A DNA stretch of 14,158 nt from Actinomycetota bacterium (GTDB lineage: Bacteria > Actinomycetota > Acidimicrobiia > Acidimicrobiales > Ilumatobacteraceae). The position numbers were made by a program, and so were the translations under genes. Position 1 is the stretch's first letter. Each line of letters starts with the position of its first letter. Shown piece by piece: positions 1 through 7,291 of the stretch. Below the pieces are notes generated by a model. That model was not told the DNA's origin. It saw only the letters and a list, made by a program, of their open reading frames with translations, and ran no database searches. The stretch spans positions 1-14,158 of the forward strand of contig JAPKZT010000329.1 of NCBI GenBank assembly GCA_026393655.1, in the 5' to 3' direction.

Positions 1-4
1 AAAA

Positions 5-328
5 TTGACTGTGTTATCAGTGCCGTTATCAGCGCCGTTATCTTCAATTGAGACTTCGCCAAGCACGGTCATTGATCGTCAAACAGAACATGTTTTACAA
101 ACCGGCAAACCATTGGTTGCCCATATTGTTAAAACAGAACGCGACGAGTCTGCCGCGGCCAAAGTTTTGGAAGCCCGAATCAACGGCACACCTCTTGAAG
201 CATTATGTGGTCATGTTTGGGTACCGTCACGCGACCCGAAACAATTGCCGATGTGTCAAGCATGCAAAGAGATTTATGAGATGTACCGGGGCTTCAACGA
301 CGGACTCAACGAACAGCCGGACGAATAA
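5..328 (+). CDS. DUF3039 domain protein (small zinc-ribbon-like)
   Basis: This 107-aa protein matches the actinobacterial DUF3039 family by its C-terminal half. Seen: LCGHVWVPSRDPKQLPMCQAC at residues 67-87, with C68, H70, C84 and C87 spaced as a possible metal-binding knuckle, followed by the acidic KEIYEMYR tail typical of the family. The first 45 residues are low-complexity, Ser/Thr/Pro-rich and probably disordered. The function of the family is unknown to me. The start is uncertain. TTG at 5 is the first usable codon, GTG at 11 is an alternative, and the frame is open to the window edge, so the true start could lie upstream. The length fits the family (about 90-110 aa). The lysE-type gene starts 10 bp after its stop on the same strand. 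Confidence 0.75.
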   Translation: MTVLSVPLSAPLSSIETSPSTVIDRQTEHVLQTGKPLVAHIVKTERDESAAAKVLEARINGTPLEALCGHVWVPSRDPKQLPMCQACKEIYEMYRGFNDGLNEQPDE

Positions 329-331
329 AAT
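326..331 (+). promoter_or_regulatory. candidate -10 (TAAAAT) for a leaderless lysE-type mRNA
   Basis: TAAAAT overlaps the TAA stop of the DUF3039 gene and lies exactly 7 nt before the ATG at 339. This is the TANNNT-N6/7-start layout of actinobacterial leaderless transcripts. No Shine-Dalgarno sequence is visible before the ATG. The call rests on spacing and hexamer only; no clear -35 is seen. Confidence 0.4.
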
Positions 332-338
332 TATCTAG

Positions 339-965
339 ATGCCAGACATCAACTCGTTTATTTCGTTCGCAATCGCCTCGTTTGCGCTGCTTGTTATTCC
401 TGGACCCGCTGTTCTTTACATAATCAATCGCAGCGTTTCTGATGGACGAACGATTGGATATTCAGGAGTTGTTGGTATTGAACTCGGAACATTCATGCAT
501 GTGTTGGCTGCCACCGCGGGATTATCGGCAATTCTTGCTGCGTCGCCCAGTGCATTTAACGCCGTCAAATATTCTGGCGCGGCATATCTTGTGTTCATTG
601 GTTTTCGCACGCTCACGCGCAAGCCGGCGACGATTGATTCTTCGGCTAAATCAATGACCAAGATGCAAGCATTTCGTCAGGGTTTTGTGATTAACACGCT
701 TAATCCAAAAGTTGCACTTTTTTTTCTATCTTTTTTACCTCAGTTCATTGATCAAGATAAAGGTTCAAACGCAATTCAAGCCTTAATGCTCGGCACGTTG
801 TTTGTAATCTGTGGTTTCATCACCGACGGATTTTATGCACTTACTGCAAGTTCGCTGCGCGAAGTTCTCGTCAAGGGCAAAACGTTGCCATTTGTACAGC
901 GATATATCGCAGGAGTTGTGTTCATTGGGCTCGGCTTGGTCGCTTCGTTAGCGAAAGTTTCTTGA
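339..965 (+). CDS. LysE/RhtB-family amino-acid exporter
   Basis: This 208-aa integral membrane protein belongs to the LysE/RhtB translocator family, which exports amino acids or related metabolites through the cytoplasmic membrane. Seen: an N-terminal hydrophobic helix with the family PGP motif (residues 21-23, LLVIPGPAVLYIINRS). Next come the GxxxGxxxH-type region (IELGTFMHVLAATAG, about 48-61) and the central signature NTLNPKVALFFLSFLPQF (119-136). Five to six predicted membrane segments fill the rest, and the length is standard (about 205-210 aa). The substrate cannot be read from sequence. The ATG at 339 aligns with the usual family N-terminus. The gene converges on dnaE2 and the two stop regions overlap by 18 bp, so no room is left for a separate terminator. 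Confidence 0.88.
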   Translation: MPDINSFISFAIASFALLVIPGPAVLYIINRSVSDGRTIGYSGVVGIELGTFMHVLAATAGLSAILAASPSAFNAVKYSGAAYLVFIGFRTLTRKPATIDSSAKSMTKMQAFRQGFVINTLNPKVALFFLSFLPQFIDQDKGSNAIQALMLGTLFVICGFITDGFYALTASSLREVLVKGKTLPFVQRYIAGVVFIGLGLVASLAKVS

Positions 966-3900
966 ACCAACGCCCTGAACATTGATTTTCAGTTCACTTA
1001 AATGTTCGGCGATGATATTCACGACTCCTTGAACCGACTCGATTCGCCCTCTCACTACTAAGGCTGACGCATTCAATGCAATATTGCGAAAACGCTTCCA
1101 GCAGCCTTGCGAGACAATCACATTTATCAATCCTGTTTCATCTTCAAGACTTATAAAAGTCACGCCACGTGCCGTTGATGGTCGTTGACGATGTGTCACA
1201 ACGCCACCAACAAATATTCGTGAGCCACTCTCGATGTTGGGCAGATCAATTGCAGTGAGAACACCAAGTTTCGTCAACTGACCACGCACGAACTGAGTCG
1301 GGTGACCATCTGGCGAAACACCAGTCGACCATAAATCACAAATAGATTCTTCAATTGGTTGCATGCCCGGCAGTTGCGGCGACTCGCTACCAGTTGTAAC
1401 ACCGGCAAGTCTGTCGGGTCGACTCTGAATCACTGCCCCTGCCGACCATAAGGCATCTCGACGCGATACATCAAAACATTGTGTGTAGACACCTGCTGTT
1501 GCCAATGTTTCAATCTGTGAAAGATTTAGTTGTGGCACACGACGAACTAGATCTTCCATGCCCGTAAATGGTCTCGCTATTTCTATCGCTTGTGCCAGTT
1601 CACTACCGACACCACGCACACTTGAAATGCCAAGACGCAATGCAAACCCACCAGTTGACTCGTTACATGGTTCTAAAGTTGCACCAGCCTTTGATGCATT
1701 CAAATCTGGGCTATGCACGACCACTCCGTGTCGACGAGCATCGCGCACAAGCGAGTGCGGCGACCAAAAACCCATTGGCTGTGCGTTTAACAATGCCGCA
1801 TAAAACGCCGCTGGCTCGTGATATTTGATCCATGACGAGGCATAAACAAGATAAGCAAATGAAACAGAATGGCTTTCTGGAAACCCATAATTCGAAAACG
1901 CCTGCATCTTTTCGAAAATCTCATCAGCCACTGGGCCGACGACCCCGCGTTGCGACATGCCGTCATAAAGTCGTTGACGAAGTCGCTCCATTCTTAGATG
2001 CGAACGCTTCGAGCCCATTGCTTGACGCAATTCGTCGGCTTGTGTTGCAGTAAACCCTGCAACATCAATCGCCATTTGCATCAACTGTTCTTGAAACAGT
2101 GGCACACCCAAAGTTTTACCCAAGCTATTTTCTAGCAATGGATGTAAATACGTAACCGGTTCTTCACCATTGCGCCGACGAATGTATGGGTGAACCGAAC
2201 CACCCTGAATTGGGCCAGGGCGAATCAATGCGACTTCAACGACTAAATCATAAAATCTTCGTGGTTTAAGGCGTGGCAACGTTGCCATTTGAGCGCGTGA
2301 TTCAATTTGAAAAACACCGACCGTGTCGGCGCGACACAACATTGCATAGACATCATCATCTTGCGGAATCGTTGCAAGATCAATTTTTTTACCACGAAAC
2401 TCGGCGATTAAATCAACTGCATTGTGTAGAGCCGAAAGCATGCCCAAGCCAAGTAAATCAAACTTAACCAGACCGATCGTCGCGCAGTCGTCTTTATCCC
2501 ACTGCAACACACTGCGATCTTTCATTCGAGCCCACTCAACTGGGCAGACCTCACTGATTGGGCGATCGCAAATCACCATGCCACCAGAGTGCACACCCAA
2601 ATGTCGCGGTGCATCTAAAACTTGTCGAGCCAGTTCTATAACTTGGGCAGGAATCTCATGCCCAGTATTTACTTCGCCTGTCTTAGAGTCACTCGCCAGT
2701 GAGCCAAACACACCGACTTGCTTACTCCATGCATCTTGTTGACCAGGCGCAAAACCCAATGCCCGAGCCATGTCGCGAATCGCCGAGCGTGAGCGATATG
2801 TAATCACATTGGCTACTTGCGCCGCATGATGTCGGTCGTAACGATTAAAAACATATTGAATAACTTCTTCGCGTCGACCGCTTTCAATATCAATGTCGAT
2901 ATCTGGTGGACCATCACGCTCGGTTGACAAAAATCTCTCAAACAATAAGCCAAGCGATACGGCATCAGCTTTGGTTATATCGAGCGCAAAACACACAGCA
3001 CTGTTGGCCGCGCTGCCCCGGCCTTGACAAAAAATGTTTGAGCGCTCACAAAACTGCACGATGTCCCAGACAACTAAAAAGTATCCAGCGAAATTGAGTT
3101 TTTCAATTATTTCTAGTTCGTGATCAATTGTTCGCCAGGCCTTAGACCTAAGTGAAAGATCTTCAAGTTGAGTTATTGGTCGTGCGCCATATCTACGTGT
3201 TGCACCTTGCTCAGCCAATAACCGCAAATACGAAATTTCGTTTAGACCTTTAGGGCACTCAAACGGTGGCAACTTTGGTGCGACAAGAGATAAATCAAAC
3301 GCAGATGACTTTGCAATCTCTGCCGTGATTTCAACAACACCTGGATATCTTGCAAACCGACGAAGTTGTTCAACGCCGCTACGAATATACGCACTTGGCG
3401 CCGGCGGTAATTGCGAATCAATTTCATCAAGACTTGCGCGTTGTCGAACTGCTGCCAACGCAACTGCTAATCGATACTCACGCAACGATGCATAACCAAC
3501 ATCGTTAGTTGCAACGCATTGCACATTGCAACGCATTGCAATTTGTACGAGCGCATCATTGCGAACCGAATCAAGCGGGTCACCGTGATCCCATAATTCA
3601 ACCAATACACGCTCGCGACCAAACTCACTGATCAATTGTTGCAACCTTCGAGCAGCATTTTCTGGGCCGTGTTGCTCGAGCGCCTGAGTAATTACTCCAG
3701 TGCTAGCGCCAGTCAAAACCCAGCAGCTGTCAGCAACAGCATCTGCAATATTCGCGGTAGTGAAAACTGGTGCAGATTTCGCTCCGGCTAATTGGCCAAG
3801 TGTTATCGCGTGAGATAAGCGTGCATAGCCGCAAGGCCCGTCGGCGATAACTACTATCTCTGCGTGATGCGAATTTTGTTTTTCTGTGCACTGCAACTCG

Positions 3901-4097
3901 GCACCAAATAAAGTTGGCAGACCCAACGCACGCGCCGCTTGAGAAAACCGCACTACTCCGTAAAGACCATTGCGATCGGTTAGCGCCAGTGCACTCAGTT
4001 GCATTTTGATCGCCGATTCAACGAGTTGTTCGGGGTGCGAAGCCCCATATAAAAACGAAAAGTTTGAACGACAATGCAGTTCGGCGTAGCCAGACAC
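948..4097 (-). CDS. dnaE2: error-prone DNA polymerase DnaE2 (ImuC)
   Basis: This 1049-aa C-family polymerase is the catalytic translesion polymerase of the ImuA'-ImuB-DnaE2 mutasome that causes damage-induced mutation. Seen: an N-terminal PHP domain (YAELHCRSNFSFLYGA, from residue 4) and a palm motif PDIDIDIE at 398-405 supplying the first catalytic aspartates. The third acidic residue is probably D547 in GLVKFDLLGLG, equivalent to E. coli PolC/DnaE D555. Fingers and thumb follow (QLMQMAIDVAGFTATQADELRQAMGSKR region), then a C-terminal OB-fold (about 955-1035, RIFVGGVVTHRQRPSTARGVTFI). The length is close to mycobacterial DnaE2 (about 1080-1100 aa) and shorter than replicative DnaE1. The start is GTG at 4097. 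It sits 7 nt after a TAGCCT hexamer and 11 bp after a perfect LexA palindrome, so expression should be SOS-controlled and probably leaderless. The gene is the last of the cassette and has its own promoter. Confidence 0.96.
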   Translation of the reverse strand: MSGYAELHCRSNFSFLYGASHPEQLVESAIKMQLSALALTDRNGLYGVVRFSQAARALGLPTLFGAELQCTEKQNSHHAEIVVIADGPCGYARLSHAITLGQLAGAKSAPVFTTANIADAVADSCWVLTGASTGVITQALEQHGPENAARRLQQLISEFGRERVLVELWDHGDPLDSVRNDALVQIAMRCNVQCVATNDVGYASLREYRLAVALAAVRQRASLDEIDSQLPPAPSAYIRSGVEQLRRFARYPGVVEITAEIAKSSAFDLSLVAPKLPPFECPKGLNEISYLRLLAEQGATRRYGARPITQLEDLSLRSKAWRTIDHELEIIEKLNFAGYFLVVWDIVQFCERSNIFCQGRGSAANSAVCFALDITKADAVSLGLLFERFLSTERDGPPDIDIDIESGRREEVIQYVFNRYDRHHAAQVANVITYRSRSAIRDMARALGFAPGQQDAWSKQVGVFGSLASDSKTGEVNTGHEIPAQVIELARQVLDAPRHLGVHSGGMVICDRPISEVCPVEWARMKDRSVLQWDKDDCATIGLVKFDLLGLGMLSALHNAVDLIAEFRGKKIDLATIPQDDDVYAMLCRADTVGVFQIESRAQMATLPRLKPRRFYDLVVEVALIRPGPIQGGSVHPYIRRRNGEEPVTYLHPLLENSLGKTLGVPLFQEQLMQMAIDVAGFTATQADELRQAMGSKRSHLRMERLRQRLYDGMSQRGVVGPVADEIFEKMQAFSNYGFPESHSVSFAYLVYASSWIKYHEPAAFYAALLNAQPMGFWSPHSLVRDARRHGVVVHSPDLNASKAGATLEPCNESTGGFALRLGISSVRGVGSELAQAIEIARPFTGMEDLVRRVPQLNLSQIETLATAGVYTQCFDVSRRDALWSAGAVIQSRPDRLAGVTTGSESPQLPGMQPIEESICDLWSTGVSPDGHPTQFVRGQLTKLGVLTAIDLPNIESGSRIFVGGVVTHRQRPSTARGVTFISLEDETGLINVIVSQGCWKRFRNIALNASALVVRGRIESVQGVVNIIAEHLSELKINVQGVGSRNFR
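3509..3540. repeat. 15-bp direct repeat inside dnaE2
   Basis: TTGCAACGCATTGCA occurs at 3509-3523 and again, identically, at 3526-3540 (period 17 bp). The period is not a multiple of three, so the two copies encode different residues within the stretch IAMRCNVQCVATND of the PHP-side region. Each copy is itself a near-palindrome. It is probably a fixed slippage duplication. Confidence 0.8.
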
Positions 4098-4104
4098 TCA
4101 AATT

Positions 4105-4110
4105 AGGCTA
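4105..4110 (-). promoter_or_regulatory. candidate -10 (TAGCCT) of dnaE2
   Basis: On the minus strand TAGCCT is followed by 7 nt (AATTTGA) and the GTG start of dnaE2. Its first two bases are the last two bases of the LexA palindrome, so bound repressor would block the -10. A CTGACA hexamer lies 20 bp further upstream, which is long for a standard -35. There is no ribosome binding site, which fits a leaderless transcript. Confidence 0.5.
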
Positions 4111-4128
4111 GCGAACATATGTTCGCTA
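4109..4128. promoter_or_regulatory. LexA operator (SOS box) of dnaE2
   Basis: This is a perfect 20-bp palindrome, TAGCGAAC-ATAT-GTTCGCTA, containing CGAAC-N4-GTTCG, the LexA box of Actinobacteria and Firmicutes. Its near edge is 11 bp from the dnaE2 GTG and it overlaps the candidate -10. A second box with the same inner core lies before imuA' at 7245-7258. Perfect symmetry over 20 bp at this position is very unlikely by chance. That LexA binds here is an inference from the motif. Confidence 0.9.
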
Positions 4129-4168
4129 TTTGTCAGATTTCGTTTATCGGCTGGCTACTGAACTGTTT

Positions 4169-4192
4169 ATTGGCTTGAAATTAAGAGCCAAT
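4169..4192. repeat. 7-bp inverted repeat between NUDIX gene and dnaE2
   Basis: ATTGGCT (4169-4175) and AGCCAAT (4186-4192) can pair around a 10-nt AT-rich loop. It lies 17 bp after the stop of the NUDIX gene. No T-run follows on the minus strand (AAACAG follows), so it would be a poor intrinsic terminator. The remainder of this 111-bp gap holds the dnaE2 promoter and LexA box. Confidence 0.4.
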
Positions 4193-4208
4193 TTCTAGTG
4201 GTTGCTGG

Positions 4209-4778
4209 TTATCTCTTGACTATTTGCCGGGCAGCGAGAATCGCACCTCGGGCGCCATCTTCGGCCGTGTCTAGAACTTGATCCCACGCAAACCATTTAA
4301 CTTCTTTGCTTTCACCTTCGGCTGGTACAAAAGTTTCGTTGTCGGCAACCAACAAATATCTGACATCTAAATGTGTGTGACCGCGAGGGCCAGGGTGAAC
4401 ATCTAGATGAATAAATCTGGGCAGGTTATTTATTTCGTTCGTGAAGTGACGCAACTGCAAGCCGGTTTCTTCTCGTGCTTCGCGCAATGCTGCCTGATCA
4501 ACAGACTCACCGGCATCGATGTGCCCGCCTGGTTGTAGCCACATATTGAGGCGTTTGTGCAAATGCAACACCACACCGGGAGTGCCGACGACAATTGCCG
4601 AAGCGGTGACATGTGTCGTGTCACTGTGTTCATCAAACGGTGCACGCAACAATGGTGCAAGTTCGCAGAAAACTTTGACTGACTCTCGTTCGCGGTCGTC
4701 AATTGGTTTGTGAGTTGCCAAATCTGCACAGAACTTTTTTACAAATTCAACGCCCGCGTCAGAAATCATCAACTGCAC
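4209..4778 (-). CDS. NUDIX hydrolase inside the imu cassette
   Basis: This 189-aa (or 186-aa) NUDIX pyrophosphohydrolase has a complete Nudix box at residues 85-107: G85-x5-E91-x7-REAREETGL, including the REXXEE metal-binding core. It is preceded by WLQPGGH, which is common in actinobacterial members. About 55 residues precede the fold, a mostly helical N-terminal extension. The substrate is not readable from sequence. Nucleotide-pool cleaning (MutT-like) is tempting because of the neighbours, but many NUDIX enzymes act on other nucleoside diphosphates. Starts: GTG at 4778 (17 bp after imuB), TTG at 4772 or ATG at 4769. I favour ATG 4769, because TATTGT lies exactly 7 nt before it; the longest form is listed. 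The gene is flanked by imuB upstream and dnaE2 downstream on the same strand. Confidence 0.9.
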   Translation of the reverse strand: MQLMISDAGVEFVKKFCADLATHKPIDDRERESVKVFCELAPLLRAPFDEHSDTTHVTASAIVVGTPGVVLHLHKRLNMWLQPGGHIDAGESVDQAALREAREETGLQLRHFTNEINNLPRFIHLDVHPGPRGHTHLDVRYLLVADNETFVPAEGESKEVKWFAWDQVLDTAEDGARGAILAARQIVKR

Positions 4779-4782
4779 AATA
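4777..4782 (-). promoter_or_regulatory. candidate -10 (TATTGT) of NUDIX gene
   Basis: TATTGT on the minus strand is followed by 7 nt and the ATG at 4769, the same layout as at dnaE2 and imuA'. It would allow transcription of the NUDIX gene independently of the SOS-controlled imuA'-imuB unit. The hexamer is short and a chance match is possible. Confidence 0.3.
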
Positions 4783-4795
4783 TCGCATTACTTAA

Positions 4796-6478
4796 CTAGC
4801 TATATATCGCCGCAACTGTCCACTCACCATGTTCGAGAATTGCCAACATCGCCAAAATCTGTGATGCGCTATCTGCTGTGATTTTTTCGCAGACTAGTTG
4901 TAGTCGAACTAACCGCCGACTACGAGCCAGATCCCACCAACGCTCTTCGACCGGCCAAGGCCCCGCCCACGAATTTACTTTGTAATGTGTCGAGCCGATA
5001 ATCACGACAACTGGTGAAGCACTCAACTCATGGCGTGCATTGACACTCAGCAACTTTCCGGATTGGTCATTTATCTGCACTTGAATTGGCTCGGCGTAAA
5101 CAACACTCGGCGATGGGTTTGGTAGTGCACCACGCCATTTCTGTGTTGTCATCTGATCGCCGCTACTAGCGCTACTAATAGTTTGAGCATGTGTCGCCGA
5201 AACAAGTTCGTAACTATCTAGCAGGTCGCGACCACCTTGCCACTTAGCGACTTGCACCGCAGATGAACCCAGCAACTCACTTAACCGACCAATTGCTTGT
5301 GTCGCTGTTTCGTCAGTTTGTGTGCTGCCACCCCACAACCTGAGTTGTCGTGCCGTATCAGTTCGAACTTCGTCAGCAATTAACTGCACACGAACCAGAC
5401 CGTAACTTTCTAGAGCGCGATTTTCTGGAGCGTGACTTTCATGACTGCCAGAAAAATCACTGGCGAGATAACTAGCGAGCCAGGCTTCGAGTTGCCACTT
5501 TGCGTTTTCGATAATTGCACTTGTTGTTAAACCTTGCGGGCGATACCACAATCGTTCAGAACGCTTGCCTGCCTCTGACTCAAATACGATAATGATTCGC
5601 ACACAAACACTGCCGTGAACCGAGTAATACTCAGTAAACGCACTAGCCATTCTTTGCACGCTGTTAATTATGATTTGTTGATCACTAACTGGTTCGTCGA
5701 ATTTTTCGATACACAGATGCTCTGGCGGATGCGGAACCACAGCAAGCGGATATTGCTCATCACCCCGAGCGAGTCGATGCAGTTCGACACCCAACTCGCC
5801 AAACCTGCCCGCCAAAACAGACTCGCTTAGGGTACAAACATCATGCAGTGTGTTTAACCCGAGTCGCTCAAGTAACGAAATTGTTTCGCGATTGATGTTT
5901 GCAAATTCGCTGAGTACTCGCACCGACTGTGGGGCGAGCCACTCGCTGGTTTTGTCCGGCTCGACAACATACGGCGCAAACGAATTTGCGCTGTTGCTCG
6001 CCACGGCGCTGGCATGAGCAGCAATCTGTGCGGCCAAACGACTATCGCCAACGCCAACACCAATAAGCGAAGCCGTCAAACGACTATCGGCAACTGAAGT
6101 TTTTAGCGCCTCAACTATTTTTGAAGCCATTGGCCCGTCACCACCCATATATCTAGACGGCCCGCGCGTAGCAAAAACTATCAACCCGGGTTCACTGACT
6201 TCAATTAGCGGCACAAGTTCGTTGACGATTCTCACAACTTTGTCAAAGGCAGTGCGGTCACGACTTGGCTGATGCGCAACAATTTCTATATCGGGACATA
6301 AAGCTTGGGCATGACGACGACGCATACCCACTTGCACGCCGTAACGCATCGCCGCAGGCGTACGAGATATGACTCGTTGTGCATGAACTACTGCGCACGG
6401 AGTAGTTGAATTTTTAGCAGCAACAACTGCCGACCAATCAAGGCATTGCAAAACCGCCAACCGCCTACGCTCGGGCAT
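4796..6478 (-). CDS. imuB: ImuB, Y-family-like polymerase subunit of the mutasome
   Basis: This 560-aa protein of the Y-family fold is the clamp-binding adaptor of the ImuA'-ImuB-DnaE2 mutasome. Seen: an N-terminal palm start LAVLQCLDWSAVVAA (8-22), the ImuB-typical stretch EVSEPGLIVFATRGPSRYMGGDG (about 93-115), and a helix-hairpin-helix-like thumb ending in LGVELHRLARG (about 225-235). Also seen are QLRLWG at 378-383, equivalent to the beta-clamp motif of mycobacterial ImuB (QLPLWG), and a C-terminal WAGPWPVEERWWD typical of the family. The catalytic Asp of active Y-polymerases (D8 of DinB) is Cys here and the DE pair is replaced by Glu-Pro, so it is predicted not to polymerise. ATG 6478 gives the normal N-terminus. 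It lies 69 bp after imuA' across a tandem repeat, with no own LexA box, so it is probably co-transcribed. Confidence 0.93.
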   Translation of the reverse strand: MPERRRLAVLQCLDWSAVVAAKNSTTPCAVVHAQRVISRTPAAMRYGVQVGMRRRHAQALCPDIEIVAHQPSRDRTAFDKVVRIVNELVPLIEVSEPGLIVFATRGPSRYMGGDGPMASKIVEALKTSVADSRLTASLIGVGVGDSRLAAQIAAHASAVASNSANSFAPYVVEPDKTSEWLAPQSVRVLSEFANINRETISLLERLGLNTLHDVCTLSESVLAGRFGELGVELHRLARGDEQYPLAVVPHPPEHLCIEKFDEPVSDQQIIINSVQRMASAFTEYYSVHGSVCVRIIIVFESEAGKRSERLWYRPQGLTTSAIIENAKWQLEAWLASYLASDFSGSHESHAPENRALESYGLVRVQLIADEVRTDTARQLRLWGGSTQTDETATQAIGRLSELLGSSAVQVAKWQGGRDLLDSYELVSATHAQTISSASSGDQMTTQKWRGALPNPSPSVVYAEPIQVQINDQSGKLLSVNARHELSASPVVVIIGSTHYKVNSWAGPWPVEERWWDLARSRRLVRLQLVCEKITADSASQILAMLAILEHGEWTVAAIYS

Positions 6479-6486
6479 ATATACAA

Positions 6487-6556
6487 CTAAATCAACACGG
6501 TTAAATCAGCACGGTTAAAACGACATGGTTAAAACAACACAGCTAAATCAACACGA
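6487..6556. repeat. five imperfect 14-bp tandem repeats between imuA' and imuB
   Basis: Units of 14 bp run head to tail at 6487-6500, 6501-6514, 6515-6528, 6529-6542 and 6543-6556. The plus-strand consensus is TTAAATCAACACGG, with 1-4 changes per unit. The array fills nearly all of the 69-bp imuA'-imuB gap, and its last unit enters the 3' end of imuA', including the TGA stop at 6548-6550. It is too short and too regular for a CRISPR array. It may be simple replication slippage; a regulatory role is not shown. Confidence 0.85.
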
Positions 6557-7231
6557 GCGCGTGACTAGATAATTGCGTTCTCGTGCAACTCGTCGTCCGC
6601 TAACCCGTATTCGCACATCACGACGCTGCAAGTATCCAGCACCACTGTCGACGCCGCTCCAACTTTTTGTTCGTGTATCTAAAACAACATCAGCAAGAAA
6701 CTGTTGAGCCTCATTCGAACCAGAAGTTGATCTAGTTTGCGATAACGGAGTGTTGTCGACGATGATCATCACGGCACGACGAGATTGCAATCTTGTTTGC
6801 ACTCGTCTGGCATCGTTGACCGATAGTCGTTCAGGAACCGCAACAATCAACAAATCAAAACCCTCTATTGCTGCAGCAACCGTGACCGACCATTCGCGCG
6901 ATGTCTTGGGTGGATGAACCAAAACTGTTCGCTCTAAAGCGATACCGTGCTCGACAGCAGAGAGTAAACCGAGATGATTGACACCGACTACGCCAAGCCA
7001 TGACCCATGTTGAGTTGCAAGTGAACAAAGTGAAAGTGCCAGCGACAAACCGGCATCGCCACTGCAACGCACGATGCGCCCGCGCACCAAACCAGAATCG
7101 GGCAGTAAATCGCGAATGTTGTCGGCAACAACTAAATGCTCGACAACTGGTGGCTTTGTAACTAACTGTTTTCTCGCCAGAAGTTCTGTAGATAAAAGTT
7201 CTGTGACTCTTTGCTTGGTATCTAGTTGCAT
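6548..7231 (-). CDS. imuA': ImuA' (RecA-like accessory protein of the mutasome)
   Basis: This 227-aa protein is ImuA'-like by sequence pattern and by place, directly before imuB. Seen: GRIVRCSGDAGLSLALSLCSLATQHGSWLGVVGVNHLGLLSA (51-92), the RecA-type core of the family. Next are ALERTVLVHPP (98-108) and a hydrophobic strand FDLLIVAVPERL (125-136), corresponding to Walker B without clear acidic residues. The P-loop position reads SGDAGLS and lacks the lysine, so ATP hydrolysis is unlikely, as in other short ImuA' proteins. The C-terminus is Arg-rich (residues 204-225). In mycobacteria ImuA' bridges ImuB and DnaE2. The start is ATG 7231, 6 nt after TACAGT and just after a LexA box, so it is predicted to be SOS-induced and leaderless. 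Residues 11-20 (ELLSTELLAR) come from a 15-bp duplication at 7181-7204. Confidence 0.85.
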   Translation of the reverse strand: MQLDTKQRVTELLSTELLARKQLVTKPPVVEHLVVADNIRDLLPDSGLVRGRIVRCSGDAGLSLALSLCSLATQHGSWLGVVGVNHLGLLSAVEHGIALERTVLVHPPKTSREWSVTVAAAIEGFDLLIVAVPERLSVNDARRVQTRLQSRRAVMIIVDNTPLSQTRSTSGSNEAQQFLADVVLDTRTKSWSGVDSGAGYLQRRDVRIRVSGRRVARERNYLVTRSC

Positions 7232-7237
7232 ACCAGC

Positions 7238-7243
7238 ACTGTA
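7238..7243 (-). promoter_or_regulatory. candidate -10 (TACAGT) of imuA'
   Basis: TACAGT on the minus strand is followed by 6 nt (GCTGGT) and the ATG of imuA'. It abuts the LexA box exactly as at dnaE2: both read GTTCGCTA-N3-T. No Shine-Dalgarno sequence is present. No convincing -35 is visible. Confidence 0.5.
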
Positions 7244-7244
7244 G

Positions 7245-7258
7245 CGAACACCTGTTCG
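7245..7258. promoter_or_regulatory. LexA operator (SOS box) of imuA'-imuB
   Basis: CGAAC-ACCT-GTTCG fits the actinobacterial LexA box with perfect 5-bp half-sites. Read on the minus strand the region is TACGAAC-AGGT-GTTCGCTA, nearly the same as the dnaE2 operator. It lies 13 bp before the imuA' ATG and next to its candidate -10. Binding by LexA is inferred from the motif. Confidence 0.88.
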
Positions 7259-7291
7259 TAGTAACTACTAGACGCTAAGAGGCCACTTTTA

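Noticed and set aside
2422..2742. 106-codon plus-strand frame opposite dnaE2, and similar frames opposite imuB, rnhB, selD and gpsA
   Set aside because: They are antisense to genes with complete family motifs and show no recognisable protein features; they arise from codon bias in the true strand.
6487..6556. CRISPR array
   Set aside because: Units are 14 bp, contiguous without spacers, and imperfect; no cas gene is nearby.
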